Source: Bacteroidia bacterium (lineage in GTDB: Bacteria; Bacteroidota; Bacteroidia; Chitinophagales; Chitinophagaceae). Taken from it: a stretch of DNA of 64,000 nt. The stretch spans positions 62,001 to 126,000 of the forward strand of contig JAUIBA010000009.1 of assembly GCA_030427635.1 (NCBI GenBank), written 5' to 3'. Positions 17,411 through 25,210 of the stretch are shown piece after piece. The notes under the pieces are model-generated. The model worked only from the letters and a program-made list of their open reading frames with translations. It ran no database searches and was not told the DNA's origin. Both the position numbers and the translations under genes were made by a program. How positions within the stretch are numbered: the stretch's first letter is position 1; each line of letters begins with the position of its first letter.

Positions 17411-18385
17411 TTACTGCGAGGAAAGGCGTATCTGCCAGTTGAAACCGAAATTATAGGTGTGCCGGTAGTCGAAAGTGACACCCTGCTCTATAGCTATGAG
17501 CTGTGGCTGGTAGGTGAACCGGGCAAAAAAGTCATTGGTAATGCGAAAACCGGCAGAGATTGAAGAACCAATGCTTGCAAAGTTTCGCTGCCGCTCTGTG
17601 ACCTCGGCATATACACTTCCGTTTCCGTACAGATAGTGGTAACGCCGGGCTATGTATTGTGTAAAGCCGAGTCCATAACCAATATCAAAGCGACCCAGCC
17701 GGTGGTGATGCCGGGCAGCAGCCGACCAACCTAGTATTTCCTGCACAGATGTTGAGGGCCCGTTCTCCCAGTCATACCGCCAGTAATCCCTTCCCATTTT
17801 TGAGAAGCTTACCGCTCCTTCCACAAAAACAAACGCATCCGGCGCATAATAATAAGTACCACCCAAACCCAAACCAGTTACTGTGAGGCGTGGCGAGAAA
17901 CCGTCTATGTCATGTTGCCAAAAGTGAGCAAGTGGTGTGGTACAGGTAAGCTCGGTGGAGCCGGTATGGTAACTGCGGCGGCGCACAGTAACAAACCGGG
18001 TAGCCTGCGGAGCGCTACGCAGCTCTATGAATGTACGGGGATATGTGAAGCGCTTGGGGGAGCACATGTCTACAACAAAACCGGGTATGCCAAAAAAATA
18101 CATGTTAGCAAATATCATACCGTTTACCGTGGGGCGGACACTGAGATCGGTATGAATGCTATCATTGATAGCTGTGATGTACAGCCTGTTCCCGCTACGA
18201 AGCACCGGCAGATAGCTTTTATATTTTGATGCTACAACAGTATCTGTATGGCCATTATTGTTCCATACAAGTGTGGTGCCAGGAGGCGCCTTGACTGGCA
18301 CCTTAACGGTGCGCGAAGAGAACAGCGTGACGCATGACGACAACGAACAACCGATAAACAATAATAGGGGTATAAGCAATCTCAT
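17411..18385 (-). CDS. Lipoprotein with a beta-barrel-like C-terminal half, unknown function
   Basis: The 324-residue protein begins with a lipoprotein signal (LLFIGCSLSSC, Cys near residue 18). Residues 20-140 look like a globular periplasmic region including a short hydrophobic GMIFANMYFFGIPGFVVD segment. From about residue 180 onward alternating hydrophobic/aromatic strands (LGLGGTYYY, FDIGYGLGF, ASIGSSISAGF) end in FGFNWQIRL, as in outer-membrane barrels. A lipid anchor followed by a barrel is uncommon. No known family is recognised. ATG 18385 is chosen because it starts the lipoprotein signal; an upstream in-frame extension would disturb it. Confidence 0.65.
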   Translation of the reverse strand: MRLLIPLLLFIGCSLSSCVTLFSSRTVKVPVKAPPGTTLVWNNNGHTDTVVASKYKSYLPVLRSGNRLYITAINDSIHTDLSVRPTVNGMIFANMYFFGIPGFVVDMCSPKRFTYPRTFIELRSAPQATRFVTVRRRSYHTGSTELTCTTPLAHFWQHDIDGFSPRLTVTGLGLGGTYYYAPDAFVFVEGAVSFSKMGRDYWRYDWENGPSTSVQEILGWSAAARHHHRLGRFDIGYGLGFTQYIARRYHYLYGNGSVYAEVTERQRNFASIGSSISAGFRITNDFFARFTYQPQLIAIEQGVTFDYRHTYNFGFNWQIRLSSQ

Positions 18386-18483
18386 GGTAAGGTGATTACA
18401 GATTGCAATATAACGCAATATTTTATTGCATTATTGCATCTGTTACCTGTGAAAAAGAAAACTATTCCGGAAAATCCTTATTA

Positions 18484-18894
18484 TCAGTCTATTACAGCTA
18501 TACATTTCAGCTCTATAGCTATAGCTGTGGGCAGGGAATCTATACCTACAGTAGTACGGCAGGGCTGATTTTCCTTGAAGTACTCGGCATAAATCTTATT
18601 ATAGATATGGAAGTCGCGCTTCATGTCTGTAAGAAAAACGGTAACATCTACCAGCTTATCCCAGCTGCTGCCACTCTCTTCCAGTATCACCCGCACATTG
18701 TCAAAAACAGAGCGCACCTGTGCCGCAAAATCGAACTCCAGATAGTTGCCATGCTTATCTGTCTTCAGACCGGGAATCTCATCGCTGCCTGCCTTGCGGG
18801 GGCCTACGCCGGAAAGGATGAGCAGATTGCCCACACGGCGTGCATGCGGGTAAAGACCTACGGGTTGCGGAGCTTTATCGGTAGAGATGTGCAT
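18484..18894 (-). CDS. RidA-family (YjgF/YER057c/UK114) deaminase
   Basis: The 136-residue protein is a RidA-type trimeric enzyme that hydrolyses reactive enamine/imine intermediates, or a pathway-specific relative such as 2-aminomuconate deaminase. Family marks: the APQPVGLYPHA start, LLILSGVGPR near residue 25, VRSVFDNVRVILEESGSSWDKLVDVTVFL in mid-protein, and the C-terminal TTVGIDSLP where RidA has the catalytic Arg (here the Arg is in QPCRTTVG). The TAACTTTG -7 box at 18931-18938 overlaps the stop of the upstream gene. It is 41 bp after the EGF-like lipoprotein gene. Confidence 0.88.
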   Translation of the reverse strand: MHISTDKAPQPVGLYPHARRVGNLLILSGVGPRKAGSDEIPGLKTDKHGNYLEFDFAAQVRSVFDNVRVILEESGSSWDKLVDVTVFLTDMKRDFHIYNKIYAEYFKENQPCRTTVGIDSLPTAIAIELKCIAVID

Positions 18895-18935
18895 TGTAAC
18901 TAGGATTGAGTGATTTTATAAAGCAGTACACAAAG

Positions 18936-19472
18936 TTACAGCTTCATATAATTGTTGAAATACAGAGACTCTTTTGTGCCGTTGCCATAGTCCAGATTCA
19001 GCTTCAGTGTTGCCATTTTGGTACTGAGCAGGCCGGAACCTGTATAGCGGATGTTATTCATGAGCGTATCAGTAACTGAATAGGTAGTGCCTGATGAGCC
19101 CGGGGCATCCAGCTTAATAGCCAGAGATACTACAGGCAGGCCTGAAGTATCCAGCCACACCATCTGCATCTGGGAGAAATCGGTAGTATCGTCGGTAGGG
19201 GCAAAAATGAGTTTATGCTCCTGATTGGCAGTAGTATCGTTGGCAAAAGGATAGAGACCGGCATAGGTGCCTGCATAGGTAACACGGTCTACTACTTCAC
19301 AGTTTACACCGTAAATGCCCGTTAAGCACTGGCATATGCCGCCCCGGCATTGACCTTTGTTGAGACAGGTAACGGCACCACACTCATTTTTAGAGCAGGA
19401 AGTGGTAACTACCATGGAGAAAACACCAATTGTAGCCAGGATTCCGAGCAATATGTATTTAAATGGTCTCAT
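18936..19472 (-). CDS. Lipoprotein with one EGF-like domain
   Basis: The 178-residue protein has a signal peptide and lipobox (VVTTSC, Cys near 26). A compact six-Cys EGF-like unit follows directly (about residues 31-58: NECGAVTCLNKGQC, then GGICQCLTGIYGVNCEV), which is the C-x4-C-x5-C ... CxC ... C pattern. The remaining 120 residues look like a single beta-sandwich ending YFNNYMKL. EGF-like units on small lipoproteins occur sporadically in Bacteroidota. Function unknown; a surface or periplasmic binding role is only an inference. Confidence 0.8.
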   Translation of the reverse strand: MRPFKYILLGILATIGVFSMVVTTSCSKNECGAVTCLNKGQCRGGICQCLTGIYGVNCEVVDRVTYAGTYAGLYPFANDTTANQEHKLIFAPTDDTTDFSQMQMVWLDTSGLPVVSLAIKLDAPGSSGTTYSVTDTLMNNIRYTGSGLLSTKMATLKLNLDYGNGTKESLYFNNYMKL

Positions 19473-19563
19473 AAACTATTCAACGTAACTGCAGATATAA
19501 TATTATCCAAAGATACAGTATCGGGGGCAATTGCCTGAACGGGGTAATGTATATAAAGTACTA

Positions 19564-19595
19564 AAAAAGCAGCAGCCCGGGAAGACCGGGCCGCT
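19564..19595 (-). terminator. Terminator after etfBA
   Basis: An 11-bp stem with one mismatch (arms about 19570-19580 and 19586-19596, core CCCGG/CCGGG) is followed on the minus strand by a T run (19563-19568). It lies about 20 bp past the etfA stop. Confidence 0.75.
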
Positions 19596-19616
19596 GTACT
19601 ATTCTTTTTACTATGC

Positions 19617-20591
19617 TTAGTGTGATGCCTTGAACTTCTTCACGGCTTCGGTGAGGCGTGGCAGTACTTCAAACACATCGCCCAGTACACCATAATCAGC
19701 AGCCTTGAAGAATGGCGCTTCAGGGTCTTTATTGATAACGACAATTGTCTTGGAGCCGTTAACACCTGCCAGGTGCTGTATAGCGCCGGAGATACCTGCC
19801 GCTATGTACAGATTAGGACGAATGGTGCCACCTGTCTGGCCTACGTGCTCGTGATGCGGACGCCAGTGAGAGTCGGCCACGGGACGGGAGCATGCAGTAG
19901 CTGCGCCCAGTTCTGCAGCCAGATTTTCTATAAGACCCCAGTTTTCAGGACCTTTCAGGCCACGGCCACCGCTTACTACCAGCTCAGCTTCTGACAGTGG
20001 TACACTGCCGCTGGCCTTTGTTACTTCCTTCACCTGTACGGCAAAGTCCTTATCATCGAAAGATACAGAGAGTGCCTCTACAGATGCACTACCCTCTCCT
20101 TTGGTAACCTGGAAAGTATTGGGCATGAGGGTAATCACCTTTACATCGGTACTGATGCTGACATTGGCAAATGCCTTGCCGGAGAATACACCCTTCTTCA
20201 CGGTGAAGCCACCGTCTGTAACAGGGTCTGCAATGGCACCGCCTACCATACCCGCCCTGAGGCGTGCTGCTACGCGTGGCGCTACTGCGCGGCCTGTAGT
20301 ATCGTGCAGGCAAACAATAACTTTTGCACCTTCCTGCTGTGCGGCAGCTACTACCACCTTAGCATAGGGGCGTGAGCTGAAACCATCCAGACGGGCATCT
20401 GCTACGTGCAGCACCTTAGCTGCGCCGAAAGCACCCAGTGACTGCAGCTCATCATTACCTACAGTGCCTACGGCAACTGCGGTAACGGTAGTACCCATAG
20501 CCGCTGCTATACGAGAGGCGTACTGTACTGCCTCGTGCGATTTTTTCTTAAATACTCCCTGTGCGTGTTCCGCAAATACTATTACTGACAT
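19617..20591 (-). CDS. etfA: Electron transfer flavoprotein alpha subunit
   Basis: The 324-residue protein pairs with EtfB to carry electrons from acyl-CoA and related dehydrogenases to the quinone pool. It has the N-terminal ETF fold (residues 1-190) and the C-terminal FAD-binding domain with VSGGRGLKGPENWGLIENLA near residue 208, SRPVADSHWRPHHEHVGQTG near 235, and AAGISGAIQHLAG near 266. Length fits the family. It lies 44 bp after etfB, clearly an operon. No dehydrogenase gene is adjacent, so it serves enzymes encoded elsewhere, perhaps including the PaaH-linked pathway about 10 kb away. Confidence 0.97.
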   Translation of the reverse strand: MSVIVFAEHAQGVFKKKSHEAVQYASRIAAAMGTTVTAVAVGTVGNDELQSLGAFGAAKVLHVADARLDGFSSRPYAKVVVAAAQQEGAKVIVCLHDTTGRAVAPRVAARLRAGMVGGAIADPVTDGGFTVKKGVFSGKAFANVSISTDVKVITLMPNTFQVTKGEGSASVEALSVSFDDKDFAVQVKEVTKASGSVPLSEAELVVSGGRGLKGPENWGLIENLAAELGAATACSRPVADSHWRPHHEHVGQTGGTIRPNLYIAAGISGAIQHLAGVNGSKTIVVINKDPEAPFFKAADYGVLGDVFEVLPRLTEAVKKFKASH

Positions 20592-20635
20592 ATATATAAA
20601 GTCAAAAAAGTTAAAAGTTGATTAGTAGATAGCGA

Positions 20636-21379
20636 TTATATCACCTTAGCTTCTGTGTGAAGCAGGTTTACCAACTCATCCATATTATCTGCTGCTATCA
20701 TCTTCACGCCGGTCTTGGCTGGCGGCATTTCGTATGATGTAATGCTGCTAACGGCATCTACCGCAGCAGGCGCTACTACCTTCAGTGGCTTGGTACGTGC
20801 AGCCATAATGCCACGCATGTTAGGGATACGCGCCTCAGCTACACCCTTCTGGCAGGAGATAACAAGCGGCATAGCACATGCATCTGTCTCATCGCCACCG
20901 TCTATTTCACGGTTTACCGTAACGGTATCGCCAGCTACATCTATCTTAGAGGCAAAGCCCAGATAGTTCATATCCAGCAGCTCGGCCAGCATAGCACCTA
21001 CAGTACCGTTGTTATAATCTATAGACTCTTTACCGCAGAGTACCAGACCATAACCTTCGTTCTTAGCGTATTCTGCTATCTGAGCAGCAATCACGTAAGG
21101 GTCATTACTATCGGTATCTATACGGATAGCCTCATCGCCACCCAGCGCCAGCGCCTTACGGATAACGGGCTCAGCATCGGCCTTACCTACAGTAACCAGA
21201 TGTACTGCAGTGGCAGTACCGGCTTCTTTCAGCTCCAGCGCACGTACCAGTGAGTACCACTCATCGTAGGGATTGATGATAAATGTAACTCCCTGAGTGT
21301 TGAAAGTAGTGTTGTTGTCGCTGAATGCGATTTTGGTGGTCGTATCAGGAACCGGACACAAACAAACTAATATCTTCAT
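20636..21379 (-). CDS. etfB: Electron transfer flavoprotein beta subunit
   Basis: The 247-residue protein has the ETF-beta start MKILVCLCPVPDTT, the INPYDEWYSLVRALELKE segment near residue 36, a nucleotide-site stretch GKESIDYNNGTVGAMLAELL near 115, and the family motif near 170-190 (CAMPLVISCQKGVAEARIPN). It binds AMP and docks the partner dehydrogenase. It is first in the etfBA operon. A lone TACCTTTG -7 box lies at 21433-21440, minus strand, about 54 bp upstream, without a clear -33 partner. Confidence 0.97.
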   Translation of the reverse strand: MKILVCLCPVPDTTTKIAFSDNNTTFNTQGVTFIINPYDEWYSLVRALELKEAGTATAVHLVTVGKADAEPVIRKALALGGDEAIRIDTDSNDPYVIAAQIAEYAKNEGYGLVLCGKESIDYNNGTVGAMLAELLDMNYLGFASKIDVAGDTVTVNREIDGGDETDACAMPLVISCQKGVAEARIPNMRGIMAARTKPLKVVAPAAVDAVSSITSYEMPPAKTGVKMIAADNMDELVNLLHTEAKVI

Positions 21380-21479
21380 ATACCAATTGATTCAGTGTGT
21401 AAAACGGAGGCATACAGCCTTCAAACGCGGTGCAAAGGTAAGAAAAATGACCTTAATATATGAATAGCGTACCCTTATA

Positions 21480-21520
21480 AAAAGACCCGCCGGCACCGGA
21501 AACAGCACTAGCGGGCTTTG
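21480..21520 (-). terminator. Probable terminator after the fasciclin gene
   Basis: Arms CAAAGCCCGC and GCGGGTCTTT (minus strand) pair with a mismatch around an 18-nt loop that itself has an internal CCGG-rich pairing. A short T run follows. It lies about 40 bp past the fasciclin stop. Confidence 0.6.
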
Positions 21521-21560
21521 CACCAACCACACACAATCTATACCCCTCAAAAAAAGGCGG

Positions 21561-22115
21561 TTACGGCATCAGCACCTTGTCTATAACATGAATCACCCCA
21601 TTACTCTGATACACATCGCTGATGGTAACCATAGCCCTTGTACTCTTACTGTCCACTACCCATATCTTACCATTGATTTCTGCCAGTATGAGCTTGCCAC
21701 CCTGTACTGTTTTTATTTCAGTGCGGCCACCACCTTCTTTTATCTTTTGCCTGATAGCAGCCACATCCCACTTGCCGGCTACTACATGGTAAGTGAGTAC
21801 TGAGGCAAGCTGCTCCTTATTCTCAGGCTTCAGCAGATTGCTTACCGCACCTGACGGCAACTCATTAAAAGCGGCATTGGTGGGGGCAAATACGGTGAAC
21901 GGCCCTTTGCCCTGCAGTGTTTCTACCAGACCTGCCGCTTTTACCGCAGCTACCAATGTGGTATGGTCTTTCGAGTTCATGGCGTTCTCCACTATATTCT
22001 TTGTTGGGTACATCTCTGCACCGCCTACCATCTTTGTTTTCTGCGCCCATGTATCGTGCGCGGTTCCCATAAGGGCAGCTACTGCCAGCATCGGGATAAA
22101 AAGAAGCTTCTTCAT
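21561..22115 (-). CDS. Secreted fasciclin (FAS1) domain protein
   Basis: The 184-residue protein has a signal peptide (KKLLFIPMLAVAALMGTAHDTWAQ) and one FAS1 domain spanning about residues 40-182. Typical marks are GPFTVFAPTNAAFNELP (H1 motif) near residue 82, the conserved TYHVVAGKW (YH motif) near 115, and GVIHVIDKVLMP at the C-terminus (H2). FAS1 domains mediate adhesion. The gene lies 123 bp downstream of an RskA-type anti-sigma gene and its sigma factor, on the same strand, making it a likely regulon member. No Bacteroidota-type -7 box was found in the gap. Confidence 0.93.
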   Translation of the reverse strand: MKKLLFIPMLAVAALMGTAHDTWAQKTKMVGGAEMYPTKNIVENAMNSKDHTTLVAAVKAAGLVETLQGKGPFTVFAPTNAAFNELPSGAVSNLLKPENKEQLASVLTYHVVAGKWDVAAIRQKIKEGGGRTEIKTVQGGKLILAEINGKIWVVDSKSTRAMVTISDVYQSNGVIHVIDKVLMP

Positions 22116-22238
22116 GAGACTGATTGTTTTTAAAGTTTTGTATTGTTTTCTGTTTATATCTACGCAGGCCGGTGCTACACGGTTTTCTGATTACAGATTT
22201 TTTTTGCATTCACCAGGAAACGGGAGCGGGAACCCAGG

Positions 22239-23069
22239 TCAGGCCTTACCCAGTACATAGACATCGGTAGGGGTAGGATTGCCGCCTTCCTTCTCCAGAG
22301 AGATAGCAAATGCTTCGGCATCGGTTACGCTCATATCTACCTTCTGCATACCCGGAGAGTTGGCCATATGGCCGGGCAGCATACCCATGCTTACGGGCTG
22401 CCCGCCTTTTATTACCCACATCTGGTACTGCATGCCCTGGGGTGGTGCAGGCAGGGCATTCATAGCCACATAGGTAGCCCCACTGGCTTTGCTCCAGTAA
22501 ACGGTGGCTGCCATGGGGTGGCCCTTTACCACGGTATGCATGATTATAGTTTGCATAGAGGTATCGGCCATCATATCTCTGGCCTTGCTATAGTCTGCTA
22601 CCACTGCCGCAAGACTCTGCTGCTGTGTCTGCATTGCTTTTACCTCGGCATTGAGAGCCAGCTGCCGCTCACGCACCTTGTTGCCATTGCTGAACAGTAC
22701 AATATTGAGCACCGTACTACCCAGGAGCGCGGCCCATAATGCTGCCCAGCGCCATGAAGTGCTGCCAGTGCGGGCGGGGTGTAACGGTATCTGCGCGGGG
22801 CGGGACGAAAGCGGATCGGCAGCGTAGGCATCGGCAGGAGGTGCGGCAGCCTGTATGGCATTCCATATGCTGTGCTGCAGATGAGCCGGGGGCTGCTTTG
22901 CAGCTGTAGCGGCATACTGCTCCATAGCCTCCTGGATAGCGTGCAACTCTGCTGCCAGCTCAGGATGGAGAACGATGGCAGCCTCTACCGCAGCGGCATC
23001 CTCGCGAGAGAGCGCCCCCAGTGCATAAGCATCCAACATGCCCGATTCTATGTAATCCTTCGTGTTCAC
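22239..23069 (-). CDS. RskA-type anti-sigma factor
   Basis: The 276-residue membrane protein has a short N-terminal cytoplasmic anti-sigma region (MLDAYALGALSREDAAAVEAA, about residues 11-31). A single membrane segment follows near residues 108-126 (WAALWAALLGSTVLNIVLF). The large periplasmic part has YVAMNALPAPPQGMQYQMWVIKGGQPVSMGML, the hallmark of the RskA (anti-sigma-K) family. It would hold the sigma factor encoded just upstream until a signal triggers release. It starts 2 bp after the sigma gene stop, so the two are translationally linked. Confidence 0.92.
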   Translation of the reverse strand: MNTKDYIESGMLDAYALGALSREDAAAVEAAIVLHPELAAELHAIQEAMEQYAATAAKQPPAHLQHSIWNAIQAAAPPADAYAADPLSSRPAQIPLHPARTGSTSWRWAALWAALLGSTVLNIVLFSNGNKVRERQLALNAEVKAMQTQQQSLAAVVADYSKARDMMADTSMQTIIMHTVVKGHPMAATVYWSKASGATYVAMNALPAPPQGMQYQMWVIKGGQPVSMGMLPGHMANSPGMQKVDMSVTDAEAFAISLEKEGGNPTPTDVYVLGKA

Positions 23070-23071
23070 CT

Positions 23072-23647
23072 CTATCTGTTAAAGATATCTCTTAACTGTT
23101 TAATAGCATAACGCATGCGCGTTTTCACCGTACCTACCGGTATCTCCAGTGTTTTTGCAATCTCTTCCATGGAAAATCCTCTGAAGTAAGCGAGCTGCAC
23201 AATGGTGCCGTGTTCCGGCCGCAGCTCTGAGACCATTTTACGCAGGCCTATCGTATCTGTATTCTGCTCCATACCTGTTCCCCCCACCTCATTATATACG
23301 ACATCTCCATCCATATGGATTTTTCCTTTCATAATTTCGCCCTTTGAGCGCAGCTTATCTATGGCTGCATTACGGGCTATATTGAGCATCCATGTGTACA
23401 GGCGGCCCCGGGATGCATCATACTGCTGTGCACTGTGCCATATCTTCACAAAAACCTCCTGCAATACATCCTGGCTAGTATGCTCATCACCTATCACCTT
23501 GTATATGACGCCATACAGCACGGGGGCGTACTGCTCATAAAGCCGGGTGAATGCCTCCTGACTTCTCAGCTTCAGCAGCCTTACCAGCTCCTCTTCGTTA
23601 TGTACAGTATCTGCTCCCAGATGGTATGGTTTAATAGAAAGCAGCAC
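23072..23647 (-). CDS. ECF sigma factor (SigK-like)
   Basis: The 191-residue sigma-70 family protein has region 2 (AFTRLYEQYAPVLYGVIYKV, then QDVLQEVFVKIW and YTWMLNIARNAAIDKLRS) and region 4 (QLAYFRGFSMEEIAKTLEIP, then VGTVKTRMRYAIKQLRD). It has no region 3, as in extracytoplasmic-function sigmas. With the RskA partner downstream it matches the SigK-type group. The start is a GTG at 23647, the only credible start codon before region 2. It leads a sigma/anti-sigma pair followed by a fasciclin gene. Confidence 0.93.
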   Translation of the reverse strand: MLLSIKPYHLGADTVHNEEELVRLLKLRSQEAFTRLYEQYAPVLYGVIYKVIGDEHTSQDVLQEVFVKIWHSAQQYDASRGRLYTWMLNIARNAAIDKLRSKGEIMKGKIHMDGDVVYNEVGGTGMEQNTDTIGLRKMVSELRPEHGTIVQLAYFRGFSMEEIAKTLEIPVGTVKTRMRYAIKQLRDIFNR

Positions 23648-24207
23648 ATACCTATGCCCTGCTGCATCAAAACTATTAACGAATATCTGAAATTCAAAAT
23701 TGACAGATGGGTTAACACAAGTTTCTTTTTCCTGCTGTGTGCCTTATGGCCGCCTGCTATAAACATACCCGGAACAGTGAGTACCGACAAAACTGCGCAG
23801 TAATTTTTATTGCGCAACATTTAGTGCAACTAAATGATTATCAACAACATAAGAAAACAAAAGGTATCAAAAAGGTTACAAAAATTGCTCGCGCGATATT
23901 TGTTATATGTGTTACTGACATGGCTATGGGGTTTACAGATGCAAGTTACGACAGGGGTGGCAGGGATGAGGGGTTTTGTGGATAAGTAATGGGAGTTACC
24001 AGACGCAGGAAAATATGTTTTACTATACACTAACACCCGTGCGCAAACTATTTAACCCTGAAACAAGGGATACTCTTTGGCAGCGAGCGCATTTCTGCGG
24101 CAATCTCACTTGTCATGGACATGCATAGTCAATCCCGGTAACAGGCACAAAACACAAATAGCCGATACGCAATGTACCGGCTATTGTATATATAATGAGG
24201 TAGTTAA
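23648..24207 (-). other. 560-bp non-coding gap upstream of the sigma gene
   Basis: No convincing coding frame was found on either strand. The stretch holds the sigma gene leader, two copies of the palindromic hexamer TGCGCA exactly 17 bp apart (23794-23799 and 23811-23816), an A/T-rich middle and, at its right end, the rplT terminator. The -35/-10 signals of an autoregulated ECF promoter could lie here but I could not define them by eye. No tRNA fold was seen. Confidence 0.5.
24148..24185 (-). terminator. Terminator after rplT
   Basis: A 12-bp stem with one mismatch (24157-24168 with 24174-24185, core AATAGCCG/CGGCTATT) has a short loop and is followed on the minus strand by a T/G-rich tract (TTTGTGTTTT). 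It lies 23 bp past the rplT stop. Confidence 0.8.
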
Positions 24208-24552
24208 TTACTTAACCTGTGCAACGAGGGCCTTGAATGATTCAGGCTCGTTCATAGCGAGGTCGGCCAGTACCTTACGGTTCAGGTCGATACCTTTTTC
24301 AGAGAGCTTGTGCATGAACTGTGAGTAGCTCATACCTTCTTCGCGTACTGCTGCGTTGATACGCACAATCCACAGAGAGCGGTATTCGCGCTTTTTCAGC
24401 TTACGACCCACATATTTATAACCGAGGCCTTTCTCGAGGACGTTTTTGGCTACGGTAAAGACGTTCTTACGCTTGCCATAGAAGCCTTTAGCGGCTTTCA
24501 AAACCTTCTTTTTTCTCGCGCGTGATGCAACTGCATTTACGGAACGTGGCAT
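24208..24552 (-). CDS. rplT: Ribosomal protein L20
   Basis: The 114-residue protein is a large-subunit assembly protein. It shows the typical basic start ([19 protein letters not shown]), [15 protein letters not shown] near residue 22, and the [20 protein letters not shown] motif near residue 60. It follows rpmI by 89 bp, giving the standard rpmI-rplT pair. It ends in a good terminator. Confidence 0.98.
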   Translation of the reverse strand: MPRSVNAVASRARKKKVLKAAKGFYGKRKNVFTVAKNVLEKGLGYKYVGRKLKKREYRSLWIVRINAAVREEGMSYSQFMHKLSEKGIDLNRKVLADLAMNEPESFKALVAQVK

Positions 24553-24641
24553 AACTTATTGTTTTTGACCCACTATTTTTTCAACAGGGGGCGATTTTAT
24601 ATAGATTGTTATTTAATACTGTATTGTGTGCACGAAGGGCA

Positions 24642-24839
24642 TTAAGCCATAACGAGCATCTTCTTCACCAGACGTGCATTGCTTGGGTGCACGAGGCCGT
24701 GAATACGGAGGTGACGCTTACGTGTCTTTGACTTCTTGGTAAGAAGGTGGCTCTTAAAAGCCTTGTACCTGCGGATCTTTCCTGTGCCTGTAACCCTGAA
24801 CGTCTTTTTTGCACGTGAGTGCGTCTTTATCTTTGGCAT
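24642..24839 (-). CDS. rpmI: Ribosomal protein L35
   Basis: The 65-residue basic protein starts MPKIKTHSRAKKTFRVTGTG and has KRHLRIHGLVHPSN further on, the normal L35 sequence. It is the first gene of rpmI-rplT. The initiation factor gene infC, which commonly precedes this pair, is not upstream; instead a Bacteroidota-type promoter is found directly ahead, and then the end of a 59-residue reading frame. Confidence 0.98.
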   Translation of the reverse strand: MPKIKTHSRAKKTFRVTGTGKIRRYKAFKSHLLTKKSKTRKRHLRIHGLVHPSNARLVKKMLVMA

Positions 24840-24859
24840 GGTATTCTAAATTTGGACGG

Positions 24860-24887
24860 CAAAGGTAAGTAAATATTTTGTAATCAA
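24860..24887 (-). promoter_or_regulatory. Promoter of rpmI-rplT
   Basis: On the minus strand TTG (24885-24887) and TACCTTTG (24860-24867) are 17 nt apart, fitting the Bacteroidota consensus. The -7 box ends 20 bp ahead of the rpmI ATG. Confidence 0.7.
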
Positions 24888-24945
24888 TGTGAATAATCGT
24901 GTGAATTATTTTTCCGCACGGCTATTTTTTATTTTAGTATGATAC

Positions 24946-24976
24946 AAAAATGCCGGAAACCCAATGTTCCCGGCAT
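24946..24976 (-). terminator. Terminator after the 59-residue gene
   Basis: An 11-bp stem with one mismatch (arms about 24950-24960 and 24966-24976, core ATGCCGG/CCGGCAT) has a 5-nt loop and is followed on the minus strand by a T run (24945-24949). It supports the reality of the small gene just upstream. Confidence 0.8.
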
Positions 24977-24994
24977 GTGCGTGGCTGTTATCAA

Positions 24995-25174
24995 CTAGCC
25001 CAGAATATCATCGGCACTGCCTTTGGGCGCATCGGCAAAAAACTTGTCGACCACGCCGCTGAACATAGCAGGCACTTTACCATTGAGGAACTGCCTGAGT
25101 ACCTGTACTGTTTTGATAGCCTGCTCATCGGTAAGACCGGCCTGCTCTTTGAGTTGTTTTATAAGCTCGTTCAT
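24995..25174 (-). CDS. Small conserved-looking helical protein (59 aa)
   Basis: ATG 25174 opens a 59-residue frame starting MNELIKQLKEQAGLTDEQAI and ending KGSADDILG. It looks like one or two amphipathic helices plus a flexible acidic tail. The GLTDEQA-x-K-T-x-x-V-x-x-FL pattern resembles small helical proteins (DUF2267-like) seen in many Bacteroidota, but I cannot name the family firmly. It sits between clpX and rpmI on the same strand, 36 bp after clpX, and is followed by its own terminator, which supports real expression. Confidence 0.72.
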   Translation of the reverse strand: MNELIKQLKEQAGLTDEQAIKTVQVLRQFLNGKVPAMFSGVVDKFFADAPKGSADDILG

Positions 25175-25210
25175 ATAAAATAGTATGACTTTGTTATGTA
25201 TTAGCGGTTA

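Noticed and set aside
23737..24036. Short frames in the gap upstream of the sigma gene
   Set aside because: They are unlike any known protein, have no start context, and overlap one another on both strands. The base composition is A/T-rich and non-coding in appearance.
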